Shown here piece by piece: positions 12,562 to 19,052 of a stretch of 37,944 nucleotides of DNA. The stretch is from a virus. The notes below the pieces were generated by a model that searched no databases, had not been told where the DNA came from, and saw nothing but the letters and a program-made list of their open reading frames with translations. Location: the IMG/VR virus record IMGVR_UViG_3300036944_000491, positions 1 through 37,944 of that record. The stretch is one strand, 5' to 3'. Both the position numbers and the translations under genes were made by a program. The first letter of the stretch is position 1; each line of letters begins with the position of its first letter.

Positions 12562-12878
12562 CCCCCTCCGAATACCGTACCGCCCTATCCACCCTAGGCC
12601 TGTCGCAGCTCGCTGCCGGTCGATGGCTAAACGTATCCCCCAAGACCGCGCAGAACTACGCCAGCAAGGGGCCTAGCGGTCCTGCTGCTGTGGCGATTAG
12701 GATGGCGCTGACGATCAAGGCTAAGGCAGAGATGTACGAGGCAAAGCGCGACGACGCTGATCCATTCGGCCCTGAAAGCAGCACCCTTTGGGATGAGCGC
12801 AATCACTCGTTTGAGGCAATGTCCGCGTTGATGGCTGACGTTGGGCTTGCAGATGCGTTGAGGGTGGAGGAGGGGTGA
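12558..12878 (+). CDS. HTH DNA-binding protein (106 aa)
   Basis: ATG 12558 overlaps the upstream stop. Residues about 12-45 (LGLSQLAAGRWLNVSPKTAQ NYASKGPSG) match a helix-turn-helix of the XRE/Cro type, with a turn before the recognition helix SPKTAQNYASKG. The remainder is helical and acidic. It may control the neighbouring ncRNA and methyltransferase promoters (12920, 13192), but this is inferred from position only. Confidence 0.65.
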   Translation: MTPSEYRTALSTLGLSQLAAGRWLNVSPKTAQNYASKGPSGPAAVAIRMALTIKAKAEMYEAKRDDADPFGPESSTLWDERNHSFEAMSALMADVGLADALRVEEG

Positions 12879-12919
12879 TGGAGTCTCCAGTCAAGGACGA
12901 CTGAAGCAAGACCGTGCGC

Positions 12920-12947
12920 TTGACCCGCCAGCCTGATCGCGTATGGT
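12920..12947 (+). promoter_or_regulatory. Phage promoter TTGACC-N16-TATGGT for the putative ncRNA
   Basis: TTGACC (12920-12925), 16 bp, TATGGT (12942-12947), with the extended start GCGCTTGACC shared with 13192. It lies 42 bp after the end of the HTH gene. A terminator follows about 190 bp downstream with no good coding frame between. Confidence 0.75.
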
Positions 12948-12953
12948 GGTGGT

Positions 12954-13170
12954 GTGAACTAAACGACGACCCCGACCGCTGTTTCCGACAGCGGCCCGGA
13001 GTTAGTAAGCGTAACGAGAATGCGAGCAGCACGGAATGGACGCGCTACCGTGAACGCCTAGCGAGCGAGACGGTCAAATCTGAGCCAAGCGGCAATACGA
13101 TGTCAGCCAGTATCAATCCTGGCCTCGCATAGCCCCGGTGTCCGTTAGTTCGGGTGCCGGGGTTTTTCTT
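12954..13170 (+). ncRNA. Candidate phage small noncoding RNA (about 215 nt)
   Basis: A consensus phage promoter ends at 12947 and a strong terminator closes at 13170; the start near 12954 is estimated. The frames between contain no sensible start after the promoter. One frame is open to 13132, but its only start (GTG 12914) lies upstream of the -35 box. The transcript holds a 7-bp perfect hairpin, CCGCTGT-ttccg-ACAGCGG (12976-12994), a smaller one, CGCTA/TAGCG near 13040-13063, and the terminator stem. It is immediately followed by the promoter of the methyltransferase. An RNA regulator is the best explanation, but expression is unproven. Confidence 0.5.
13133..13170 (+). terminator. Strong rho-independent terminator
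   Basis: CCCCGGTGTCC (13133-13143) pairs with GGGTGCCGGGG (13152-13162) over 11 bp, three of them G-T, with an 8-nt loop and a following TTTTTCTT. It closes the candidate ncRNA just before the methyltransferase promoter. Confidence 0.85.
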
Positions 13171-13191
13171 TGGCTGGTGTGCGATTGGCGC

Positions 13192-13219
13192 TTGACCATT
13201 GGGGCGGGTGGGGTATGGT
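13192..13219 (+). promoter_or_regulatory. Phage promoter TTGACC-N16-TATGGT for the methyltransferase
   Basis: TTGACC (13192-13197), 16 bp, TATGGT (13214-13219). The first three bases of the spacer continue the -35 as TTGACCATT, and the -10 is followed by C, giving a near-inverted repeat (GACCAT...TATGGTC). It is followed by GAGGAG and the ATG of the methyltransferase at 13239. Confidence 0.75.
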
Positions 13220-13238
13220 CTGCGCCAGAGGAGAAACC

Positions 13239-13994
13239 ATGCGCGTATTAGATTTGTTCAGCGGAATAGGCGGCTTCTCGCTCGGATTGGAGCGCGCCGG
13301 CATGGAGACCGTAGCGTTCTGCGAGATTGATCCACACGCTCGCGCCGTCCTAAACAAGCACTGGCCAAGGGTTAGAACCTATGACGACGTATGCAAACTC
13401 ACAGCAGACAGACTGGCTTCCGATGGAATCGGACCAATCGACGTCATCACGGGAGGATTCCCATGCCAGGATGTTTCTGTTGCGGGAAAGCAAGCAGGGA
13501 TCGAAGACGGCACTCGATCCGGACTTTGGTCTGAAATCGCTCGACTCGTTGGCGAGCTACGACCCAGGTTCGTCATTGTGGAAAACGTCTCAAACCTGCT
13601 TGCTGGCCCAAGCGAGCGGCCTGGGAGGTGGTTTGGCAGAGTTCTCGGAGACCTGGCCGCGCTCGGGTATGATGCGGAATGGCACTGCATACCAGCTTCC
13701 TACCTTGGGGCCTGGCATCAACGGGACAGAGTATGGCTGGTTGCCTACTCCCACGAAGTCCAGCGCGAAAGCGGCTTGCAAGTCCCGATACTTCGGCAGT
13801 CCCACCTATCGGACAAACTTTCACGAGGCTTTGAGGACTGGCCCGGAAGACGGAACCTACCCCGATCCGTACTTCACAGAAAGTGTAATGGGGTTCCCCG
13901 ACTCATGGACCGAATTGAGCGACTCGGAAACTCCGTCGTCCCGCAAATACCGGAAATGATCGGACGCGCGATCATGGCGACACAAACCGCTTGA
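13239..13994 (+). CDS. DNA (cytosine-5) methyltransferase, Dcm-like
   Basis: ATG 13239 follows GAGGAG. The 251-aa product has the C5-methyltransferase motifs: LFSGIGGFSLGLERAG (I, residues 6-21), the catalytic GGFPCQDVS (IV, C76), VIVENVSNL (VI, 112-120), QRDRVWLVAY (VIII, 161-170) and RLGNSVVPQIPEMIGRAI (IX/X, 228-245). It transfers a methyl group from SAM to cytosine C5. It is short: the target-recognition region between VIII and IX is only about 55 residues, so specificity cannot be read. Possible roles are protection of phage DNA from host restriction or gene regulation. A second long frame, unrelated in phase, lies inside it (13381-13959). Confidence 0.9.
   Translation: MRVLDLFSGIGGFSLGLERAGMETVAFCEIDPHARAVLNKHWPRVRTYDDVCKLTADRLASDGIGPIDVITGGFPCQDVSVAGKQAGIEDGTRSGLWSEIARLVGELRPRFVIVENVSNLLAGPSERPGRWFGRVLGDLAALGYDAEWHCIPASYLGAWHQRDRVWLVAYSHEVQRESGLQVPILRQSHLSDKLSRGFEDWPGRRNLPRSVLHRKCNGVPRLMDRIERLGNSVVPQIPEMIGRAIMATQTA
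13381..13959 (+). CDS. Overlapping second-frame protein inside the methyltransferase gene (192 aa)
   Basis: In a different phase from the methyltransferase, an ATG opens a 193-codon frame wholly inside it. The protein has ordinary composition and ends with motifs I recall from independent phage proteins linked to C5 methyltransferases: LASYDPGSSLWKTSQTC (57-73), FSETWPRSGMMRNGTAYQLP (88-107), WLPTPTKSS (120-128) and YFTESVMGFPDSWTELSDSE (164-183). Both frames therefore look selected. No ribosome-binding site is obvious, so expression could need internal initiation or coupling. The family memory is moderate and no search was run. Confidence 0.55.
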   Translation: MTTYANSQQTDWLPMESDQSTSSREDSHARMFLLRESKQGSKTALDPDFGLKSLDSLASYDPGSSLWKTSQTCLLAQASGLGGGLAEFSETWPRSGMMRNGTAYQLPTLGPGINGTEYGWLPTPTKSSAKAACKSRYFGSPTYRTNFHEALRTGPEDGTYPDPYFTESVMGFPDSWTELSDSETPSSRKYRK

Positions 13995-14018
13995 CCATTC
14001 CCCATCCTGTCGTATGGT
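13991..14018 (+). promoter_or_regulatory. Phage promoter TTGACC-N16-TATGGT
   Basis: TTGACC (13991-13996), 16 bp, TATGGT (14013-14018), overlapping the stop codon of the methyltransferase. It is followed by AAGAGGAGAG and the small gene at 14041, so it drives the five small genes before the terminator at 14817-14849. Confidence 0.75.
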
Positions 14019-14040
14019 GGTGCGAGAAAGAGGAGAGATG

Positions 14041-14196
14041 ATGATGTTGGGCGTGAATTGGGTTAAATTCCACTGGTCGCGACATTGGGTAACGCCAATG
14101 TGGATGAGCACTTGGTACGGTCCCCAAATCCAGTTGGGGTGGCTGGTGATAGCCGTAAACACAGAGCGTAAAAACGCAGCCCGAGGGGGTAAGTGA
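14041..14196 (+). CDS. Tryptophan-rich small protein (51 aa)
   Basis: Three ATGs follow AGGAG (14038, 14041, 14044); 14041 gives about 5-nt spacing. The protein is unusually rich in Trp (MMLGVNWVKFHWSRHWVTPM..., then WMSTWYGPQIQLGWLVIAV), with 7 Trp in 51 residues and a hydrophobic centre. It could be membrane-associated or bind flat ligands. No family recognised. The stop overlaps the next gene. Confidence 0.5.
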   Translation: MMLGVNWVKFHWSRHWVTPMWMSTWYGPQIQLGWLVIAVNTERKNAARGGK

Positions 14197-14477
14197 TGGC
14201 TTCGGCGCTTGAGCGAGCTGAGCTGGCTCTTCGCGTAGAGGTGGAGCGCCAAGTTCAGGCCAATGGATCATACAGTGGCCCGGCCAACGGAAGCCCAAAC
14301 TACGTTGATACAGAGATTGATTACGGGCTGCTGACCCGCGCTGTCCTGATGGCTGTGCGTGACATCAGGCAGGAGGATCAGATGGGCGCATTCGACGCGT
14401 TTTCGTATGATGATGAGCGGACCTTCACCGACATGATAGACGCCATCCTCAACGAAAAGGACACGACCAATGACTGA
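14196..14477 (+). CDS. Hypothetical protein (93 aa)
   Basis: ATG 14196 overlaps the upstream stop and follows CGAGGGGGTAAG. The product is helical and acidic (MASALERAELALRVEVERQV..., tail DMIDAILNEKDTTND). No domain recognised. It overlaps the next gene's start by 8 bp. Confidence 0.6.
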   Translation: MASALERAELALRVEVERQVQANGSYSGPANGSPNYVDTEIDYGLLTRAVLMAVRDIRQEDQMGAFDAFSYDDERTFTDMIDAILNEKDTTND

Positions 14478-14649
14478 CGAACTGACGCTGCGGGAGAAGG
14501 TGTGGTGGGTGGCGTATCGCTTAGCCTCAATTGATCCGGGAAGTTGTGGAGATGACGCTGACGCTGCCCTTCTCGAAATCGCCGCCATCCTAGAAGACAC
14601 CGGCTCTCCCGCTCATATGCGGGTGGCGGCTGAGTTTAGGGGGGAGTGA
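14470..14649 (+). CDS. Hypothetical protein (59 aa)
   Basis: ATG 14470 lies within the end of the upstream gene. The protein (MTDELTLREKVWWVAYRLAS...) is helical and acidic, with DDADAALLEIAAILED in the middle. No family recognised. Its TGA overlaps the ATG of the next gene. Confidence 0.6.
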   Translation: MTDELTLREKVWWVAYRLASIDPGSCGDDADAALLEIAAILEDTGSPAHMRVAAEFRGE

Positions 14650-14810
14650 TGGGCGACGACGGCGCGATTATCTACGTTTGCCAAGGGCCTCCCGCCTGTG
14701 ACTTTGACGGGGAAGAGCCATGGAAGGTTCAGCCATCCTGTCATTTCTGCCAAAAGATTTACATGAACGACGACGGCTCTGAGGAAGTTGTGGAGCCGTC
14801 CCGTCAATAA
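14649..14810 (+). CDS. Small putative zinc-binding protein (53 aa)
   Basis: ATG 14649 follows GGGGGGAGTG. Two cysteine pairs, VCQGPPAC and SCHFCQK, give C-x5-C and C-x2-C knuckles about 20 residues apart, which would suit a zinc ribbon. The tail is acidic. It sits just upstream of the terminator and the large terminase. Function unknown. Confidence 0.6.
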   Translation: MGDDGAIIYVCQGPPACDFDGEEPWKVQPSCHFCQKIYMNDDGSEEVVEPSRQ

Positions 14811-14816
14811 CACCCC

Positions 14817-14849
14817 ACCCCCGCTCCATTGCCCCGGAGTGGGGGTTTC
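14817..14849 (+). terminator. Terminator-like hairpin before the late genes
   Basis: ACCCCCGCTCC (14817-14827) pairs with GGAGTGGGGGT (14836-14846) over 11 bp with one G-T, loop ATTGCCCC, then a short TTT. The T-run is weak, so read-through into the terminase gene, which starts 15 bp later, is likely. Confidence 0.6.
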
Positions 14850-14863
14850 GCTATGTGTGAGGG

Positions 14864-16459
14864 ATGGAGATAACAACGGCCCACGTCATGCGAGCGCGTC
14901 AGTTGCTCGCTCAGCGCAACGTGTGTGATTTCGCCTGTCTCGTGGACATCCCAACCGTCCCGCTATCCGACGAAAGCGACGAAGACGGCTTCAGCGTCAT
15001 GAAGCTCGGCAAGTTGGTCGCGCACCATGAGCTGGTGCTGCGCAAGCTACAGGGCGTTGAGGACGGCAGCGTTCCGAACCTGATGCTGTTGCTTCCACCA
15101 GGGTCCGCCAAGTCCACATATGCCGACGTTGTGTTCGTGCCGTGGTATATGGCCCGCAAGCCGCGTCGCAACGTCATCCTTGCATCCTACGCCTCGGACA
15201 TTGCCGCCAAGCAGGGGAGGCGCGCTAGAACGCTGGTCAAGTCGCGGGGCTTTGAGCGGCTGATGGACGTGACGCTCAGCAACACGACAAGCGCCGTCGA
15301 TCAGTGGGCCATGAGCAACGGGTCAGAGTTCATGGCGGGCGGCATACTGTCGGGCCTGACGGGCAACCGTGCGGCGCTTGGCATTCTTGACGACCCGATC
15401 CGAGGACGCGAGGCCGCAGAGTCCCAGACGATCCGCGATAAGACGTGGGATGCGTATGTTGATGACTTTTGCTCGCGTCTGATTCCAGGCGCTCCCCAAG
15501 TGATGATCCTTACGCGCTGGCACGCCGATGACCCTGCTGGCAGAATCCTGCCGGAAGATTGGTCGGGTGAGTCTGGCGTGTTTCAGGGGCAAGATGGTCG
15601 CGTTTGGCACGTCGTGTGCTTGCCTGCCATTGCAGATCGTCACGATGATCCGTTAGGCCGAGAGATCGGAGAAACCCTGTGGCCCGAGTGGTTCACGCTG
15701 GATCACTGGAAGCCGTTCCAGAAGAACAACCGAACCTGGACAAGCCTCTATCAACAGAAACCCTCAGCGCCAGAGGGTACGTTCTTTAAGCGAGAATGGT
15801 TTAAGCGGTATCGTGTGTCCGAGCGCCCTGCCCGCCTAAACTACTACATGACGAGCGACCATGCTCCGGGCGGCACGCAAGACAGCGACTGGAACGTGTT
15901 TCGGGTATGGGGCGTCGATAAAGATCAGAACCTGTGGGAAGTGGATGGCTACCGAGTTCAGGGGACCATCGACAAGGCGATGGGCGTCAAGCTTGACGAG
16001 CGAACCGGAGAGCAAACAGTAGCGGATCAGGGTGCGTTGCCGCTGATCAAGAAATGGAAACCTCTTTGCTGGTTCCCTGAGAACGACAATAACTGGAAGT
16101 CAGCAGCTCCGTTTGTTCGCGCCGCTATGCGCAAGCACAAAATCAGGTGCAGGATCGAAGAGATCAGCACGCAAGGCGGCGATAAGGCGAACAAAGCTCA
16201 GCCGTTCCAGGCCAAGGCGACTATGGGCGAGGTTTATATCCGAGCTGGAATGGAGGGTGACGAAATCATTAACGAATACGTGGCGTTCCCCGGTGGGAAG
16301 CATGATGACGAGGTTGACGCCGCGTCCAACATGGGTCGCGCTTTGGACATGGCGCATCCGGCCATTGTTCCGGTGAGCGAAATCGTAGATACTAACAAAC
16401 CAAGCGACCGCTACAGCAGGGGCCGCGATGAGCATGACGATGGAGGTTTTTATGGGTGA
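14864..16459 (+). CDS. terL: Terminase large subunit
   Basis: The 531-aa product has an ATPase domain with a Walker A-like loop LLPPGSAKST (76-85), Walker B LGILDDP (172-178) and coupling motif TRWH (217-220). The nuclease domain has DHAPGGTQDSDW near 333, FPENDNNW near 405 and the terminal GKHDDEVDAASNM (478-490), whose acidic residues bind metal. The protein threads concatemeric DNA into the prohead and cuts it. ATG 14864 follows TGTGAGGG; a later in-frame ATG (MRARQLL) is possible. Length and layout are typical of headful-packaging podoviruses. Confidence 0.95.
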   Translation: MEITTAHVMRARQLLAQRNVCDFACLVDIPTVPLSDESDEDGFSVMKLGKLVAHHELVLRKLQGVEDGSVPNLMLLLPPGSAKSTYADVVFVPWYMARKPRRNVILASYASDIAAKQGRRARTLVKSRGFERLMDVTLSNTTSAVDQWAMSNGSEFMAGGILSGLTGNRAALGILDDPIRGREAAESQTIRDKTWDAYVDDFCSRLIPGAPQVMILTRWHADDPAGRILPEDWSGESGVFQGQDGRVWHVVCLPAIADRHDDPLGREIGETLWPEWFTLDHWKPFQKNNRTWTSLYQQKPSAPEGTFFKREWFKRYRVSERPARLNYYMTSDHAPGGTQDSDWNVFRVWGVDKDQNLWEVDGYRVQGTIDKAMGVKLDERTGEQTVADQGALPLIKKWKPLCWFPENDNNWKSAAPFVRAAMRKHKIRCRIEEISTQGGDKANKAQPFQAKATMGEVYIRAGMEGDEIINEYVAFPGGKHDDEVDAASNMGRALDMAHPAIVPVSEIVDTNKPSDRYSRGRDEHDDGGFYG

Positions 16460-16676
16460 TGAGGTGCGGTCAAAAGCCGGTCATGTTCTAGCCACCTCGG
16501 ACGATAAAGACGCACGATCTGTTGCGAGCTACGTTTTGTCTGGCGGCGAACCCGTCGCCCCACCCGTTAAACGAACTAGAGAAGACCTGACCCGCATCCT
16601 CGCCAAGATCGACGGGGTTGAGGGGCAGACAGAGCGGGCTAATGCTATTCGGGCTCAGCTGGAGGCGATGGGGTGA
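16452..16676 (+). CDS. Hypothetical protein between terminase and portal (74 aa)
   Basis: ATG 16452 follows GGAGGTTTTT. It overlaps the terminase stop. The product (MGDEVRSKAGHVLATSDDKD...) is charged, with a helical C-terminal half (TREDLTRILAKIDGVEGQTE). No family recognised. It is probably translated with the structural genes. Confidence 0.6.
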   Translation: MGDEVRSKAGHVLATSDDKDARSVASYVLSGGEPVAPPVKRTREDLTRILAKIDGVEGQTERANAIRAQLEAMG

Positions 16677-16894
16677 AAGATCGCGCCCTTAGATTTTACC
16701 ACGAGTGGGTTCTTGCCCTTCCCGTGGCTGACAACCGCGTCCGCTGCACCAAGTGTGACGCCGCCCATGCGATAGGTAGCGGGCCTTGGCCTAAGTCGTG
16801 CGCTAAGGGCGAGATGGTTCCTTTGTCGTGGTTGCCGAAGACCGAGCGAGAAGAGATTTCTTTAGAGCTATCTAAACGGGCGAGTGAATCCTAA
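16673..16894 (+). CDS. Hypothetical protein with Cys cluster (73 aa)
   Basis: GTG 16673 overlaps the previous stop, and its own stop overlaps the portal ATG. A short Cys motif (VRCTKCDAAHAIGSGPWPKS C) could coordinate zinc. N- and C-terminal parts are helical. Such small genes often sit before podovirus portals. Function unknown. Confidence 0.6.
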   Translation: MKDRALRFYHEWVLALPVADNRVRCTKCDAAHAIGSGPWPKSCAKGEMVPLSWLPKTEREEISLELSKRASES

Positions 16895-18825
16895 TGATCG
16901 ACAACGGCGACGCGCTTGGCCGCTACAAGAAGATGCTGGACGAGGCGCGATCTGCCCTTGAAGAGCCCCGCACCCTGTCTCAGCGGGACCGCGACTATTA
17001 CGACGGCAAGCAGCTAACGGCCAAGCAGCGCAACACGCTGAAACGCCGCAAGCAGCCCGAGACGATCCGCAACCGCATTGGCCCTGCCATTGACGGGATG
17101 CTTGGTATTCTGGAGCAGGCCAAGGTTGACCCGCGCGCCTATCCTCGCAATCCGCAGGACGAGGATTCTTCGGACGTTGCCACCAAGTGCTTGCAGTTCG
17201 TGGCGGACAAAAACCGCTTCCACAAGCTCAAGATCGACTGCGCGGATAATCATCTGGTCGAGGGTGCTTGCGCGGCTATCGTGGAGGCGGACGACCAGGG
17301 CGAGGTTCGCATCCAGCAAATCCGGTTTGAGGAGTTCTTCTACGACCCCTACAGCCGACAAGCCGACTATTCCGACGCGCGCTACATGGGCGTTGGAAAG
17401 TGGATGTATGCCGACCAACTGGCGATGATCTACCCGGAAGACCGTGAAGAGATCATGGCGACGATTGGTTCGTCTGGCACGGTCATTGGCGGTGATATGT
17501 CGTGGGACGACAAGCCCGACTCTGCTATGCCGTGGATCGACCGCAAGATGCGCCGCCTCATGGTCGTGGAGATGTATCACAAGGAAGAGGGTGGCTGGCG
17601 TCGCTGCGTCTTTAGCGCGGCTGGCGTGCTGGAAGAGGGTCCGTCTCCCTACGTGGACGACGAGGGCCTGCCAGAGAACCCCATCGTCGCATCCTCTTGC
17701 TTCGTGGACCGTGAACTTGCGCGCTATGGCCTTGTGCGTCGCATGGTCAGCTTGCAGGACGAACTGAACGCCCGCGCCTCCCGCTCGCTGCATCTGCTGA
17801 ACAGCCGCCAGCTTCGGGTTCTGCCCGATCAGGTTCCGAACGTGGACGTGAACACGGCGCGTGCCGAGGCTGCGCGTGCGGACGGCGTTCTGCCCGAAGC
17901 CTATGACGTGGTGAACACGTCTGACATGGCTCAAGGCAATCTTGCCATCATGCAGGAGGTCAGCCAGTCTCTTGATCGACTCGCTCCCACGCCTGCCGTT
18001 CTGGGCCGTACTGACGGGTCTTCTCAGTCAGGACGTTCGCGCCTTGTGCTGCAACAGGCGGGCATGACGGAGATTGCGCGTCCCCTCGGTCGTTTCGAGG
18101 ATTGGGAAAACCGCATCTATCGTCAGGTTTGGCTGCGGTGCAAACAGTTCTGGACCGATAGCAAGTTCGTGCGTGTGACGGACGACGAAGGCGCACCCGA
18201 GTTCCTGCAAATCAATGAGCCGATCTACCAGCGCGTTCCGCTCATGATGCCTGATGGTTCGCCTGCGATGGATGAAGAGACGGGCGAGCCTATGACGGAA
18301 GTTGCGATGATCCCGCAGCCCGTTCCTGGCCCTGATGGTCAGCCGCAGATTGACCCGCAGACCGGCATGCCCGTCATGCAGCCGCAGCCGCTTGTGATCG
18401 GTTACGACAACCGCATCGCTGATATGGACATGGACATCATCGTTGATACCGTGCCTGACACGGCCAACCTTGCCGCTGAGCAGTTCCAGACGCTTGCGCA
18501 ACTCGCCGGTCAGTATGGTCCCGAGGCTGTGCCGTTTGAGGACTTGGTTGAGCTGTCCGCCATGCCAGACAAGCGCAAGTGGCGTGAGAAGCGCGAGGCG
18601 CGTCAGGCTGAGCAAACCAACCCGCAAGCCCAAGCCATGCAGCAGCAAGCCCTACAACTGGCCGCACGCAAGGAAGAGGCGACCATCGCCAAGGACGAGT
18701 CGTCGGCTATCCTGAACCAGGCCAAGGCCAAGCAGGCTGAGGCGGGCATTCTGAAGGATGCCGCCGAGGTGACGCAGATGGGGCTTAATGCGGCGGGTCT
18801 TGGCGCGCCTACAGTGATGGGCTAA
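16894..18825 (+). CDS. Portal protein (P22-like)
   Basis: The 643-aa product begins with helices and the DYYDGKQLTAKQRNTLKRRK segment, then IRNRIGPAIDGMLGILEQAK, typical of the P22-like portal family. The core with EEFFYDPYSRQADYSDARYM and VVEMYHKEEGGWRR matches as well. Long C-terminal helices (REKREARQAEQ..., QQQALQLAARKEEATI) should form the portal barrel. Portals are dodecameric channels for DNA packaging and ejection. Length is in the usual range. The stop lies 10 bp before a tRNA-like element. Confidence 0.9.
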   Translation: MIDNGDALGRYKKMLDEARSALEEPRTLSQRDRDYYDGKQLTAKQRNTLKRRKQPETIRNRIGPAIDGMLGILEQAKVDPRAYPRNPQDEDSSDVATKCLQFVADKNRFHKLKIDCADNHLVEGACAAIVEADDQGEVRIQQIRFEEFFYDPYSRQADYSDARYMGVGKWMYADQLAMIYPEDREEIMATIGSSGTVIGGDMSWDDKPDSAMPWIDRKMRRLMVVEMYHKEEGGWRRCVFSAAGVLEEGPSPYVDDEGLPENPIVASSCFVDRELARYGLVRRMVSLQDELNARASRSLHLLNSRQLRVLPDQVPNVDVNTARAEAARADGVLPEAYDVVNTSDMAQGNLAIMQEVSQSLDRLAPTPAVLGRTDGSSQSGRSRLVLQQAGMTEIARPLGRFEDWENRIYRQVWLRCKQFWTDSKFVRVTDDEGAPEFLQINEPIYQRVPLMMPDGSPAMDEETGEPMTEVAMIPQPVPGPDGQPQIDPQTGMPVMQPQPLVIGYDNRIADMDMDIIVDTVPDTANLAAEQFQTLAQLAGQYGPEAVPFEDLVELSAMPDKRKWREKREARQAEQTNPQAQAMQQQALQLAARKEEATIAKDESSAILNQAKAKQAEAGILKDAAEVTQMGLNAAGLGAPTVMG

Positions 18826-18834
18826 GGTGAGTTA

Positions 18835-18907
18835 CGGTGTGTAGCTCAGCATTGCGATAGAGCGCACTCTCCTAGTGAAGGTCGTCGGTTAAAGTCCGAC
18901 CACACCG
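18835..18907 (+). tRNA. tRNA-like element, anticodon arm shortened, CCT triplet
   Basis: A cloverleaf can be drawn by eye: acceptor CGGTGTG/CACACCG (7 bp), T8-A9, D-stem GCTC/GAGC and T-arm GTCGG-TTAAAGT-CCGAC (5 bp, T-loop of normal size). The anticodon region is abnormal: CACT-CTCCT-AGTG pairs over 4 bp with a 5-nt loop, where 5 bp and 7 nt are expected. The CCT within it would read Arg AGG. The D-loop is long (12 nt). Total length is 73 nt, with no encoded CCA. This is either a decayed tRNA-Arg(CCU) or a tRNA mimic. A terminator follows 8 nt later. Confidence 0.6.
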
Positions 18908-18915
18908 GTTTCAGA

Positions 18916-18948
18916 CCCCGATGGCTCAGGCTGTCGGGGTTTTGTTTT
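18916..18948 (+). terminator. Rho-independent terminator after the tRNA-like element
   Basis: CCCCGA (18916-18921) and TCGGGG (18934-18939) form a 6-bp stem, followed by TTTTGTTTT. It separates the packaging genes from the scaffold-capsid genes, which have their own promoter. Confidence 0.8.
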
Positions 18949-18954
18949 GGATGA

Positions 18955-18983
18955 TTGCCATCAGCATAACTTCTGCTTATACT
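18955..18983 (+). promoter_or_regulatory. Sigma70-like promoter TTGCCA-N17-TATACT
   Basis: TTGCCA (18955-18960), 17 bp, TATACT (18978-18983), close to the sigma70 consensus and different from the TTGACC/TATGGT family. It lies 70 bp before the scaffold gene and just after a terminator, so it probably drives the capsid genes strongly. Confidence 0.6.
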
Positions 18984-19052
18984 ACCATCCATCGTCTGAC
19001 CGGACGTTAAACGGTTTTTCGAGCCGCTCGCGATAGGAGCAAAAGGGACTGA

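Noticed and set aside
12878-12904. An 8-codon ATG frame after the HTH gene
   Set aside because: Too short to support as a gene, and nothing marks it as a leader peptide.
12914-13132. A 72-codon open frame across the ncRNA candidate
   Set aside because: Its only start (GTG 12914) lies upstream of the -35 box of the promoter that makes the transcript, and no other start exists except an ATG ten codons from the stop.
17014-17934. 306-codon open frame antisense to the portal gene
   Set aside because: It is a shadow of the portal frame with low-complexity His/Arg/Val content and no start signal.
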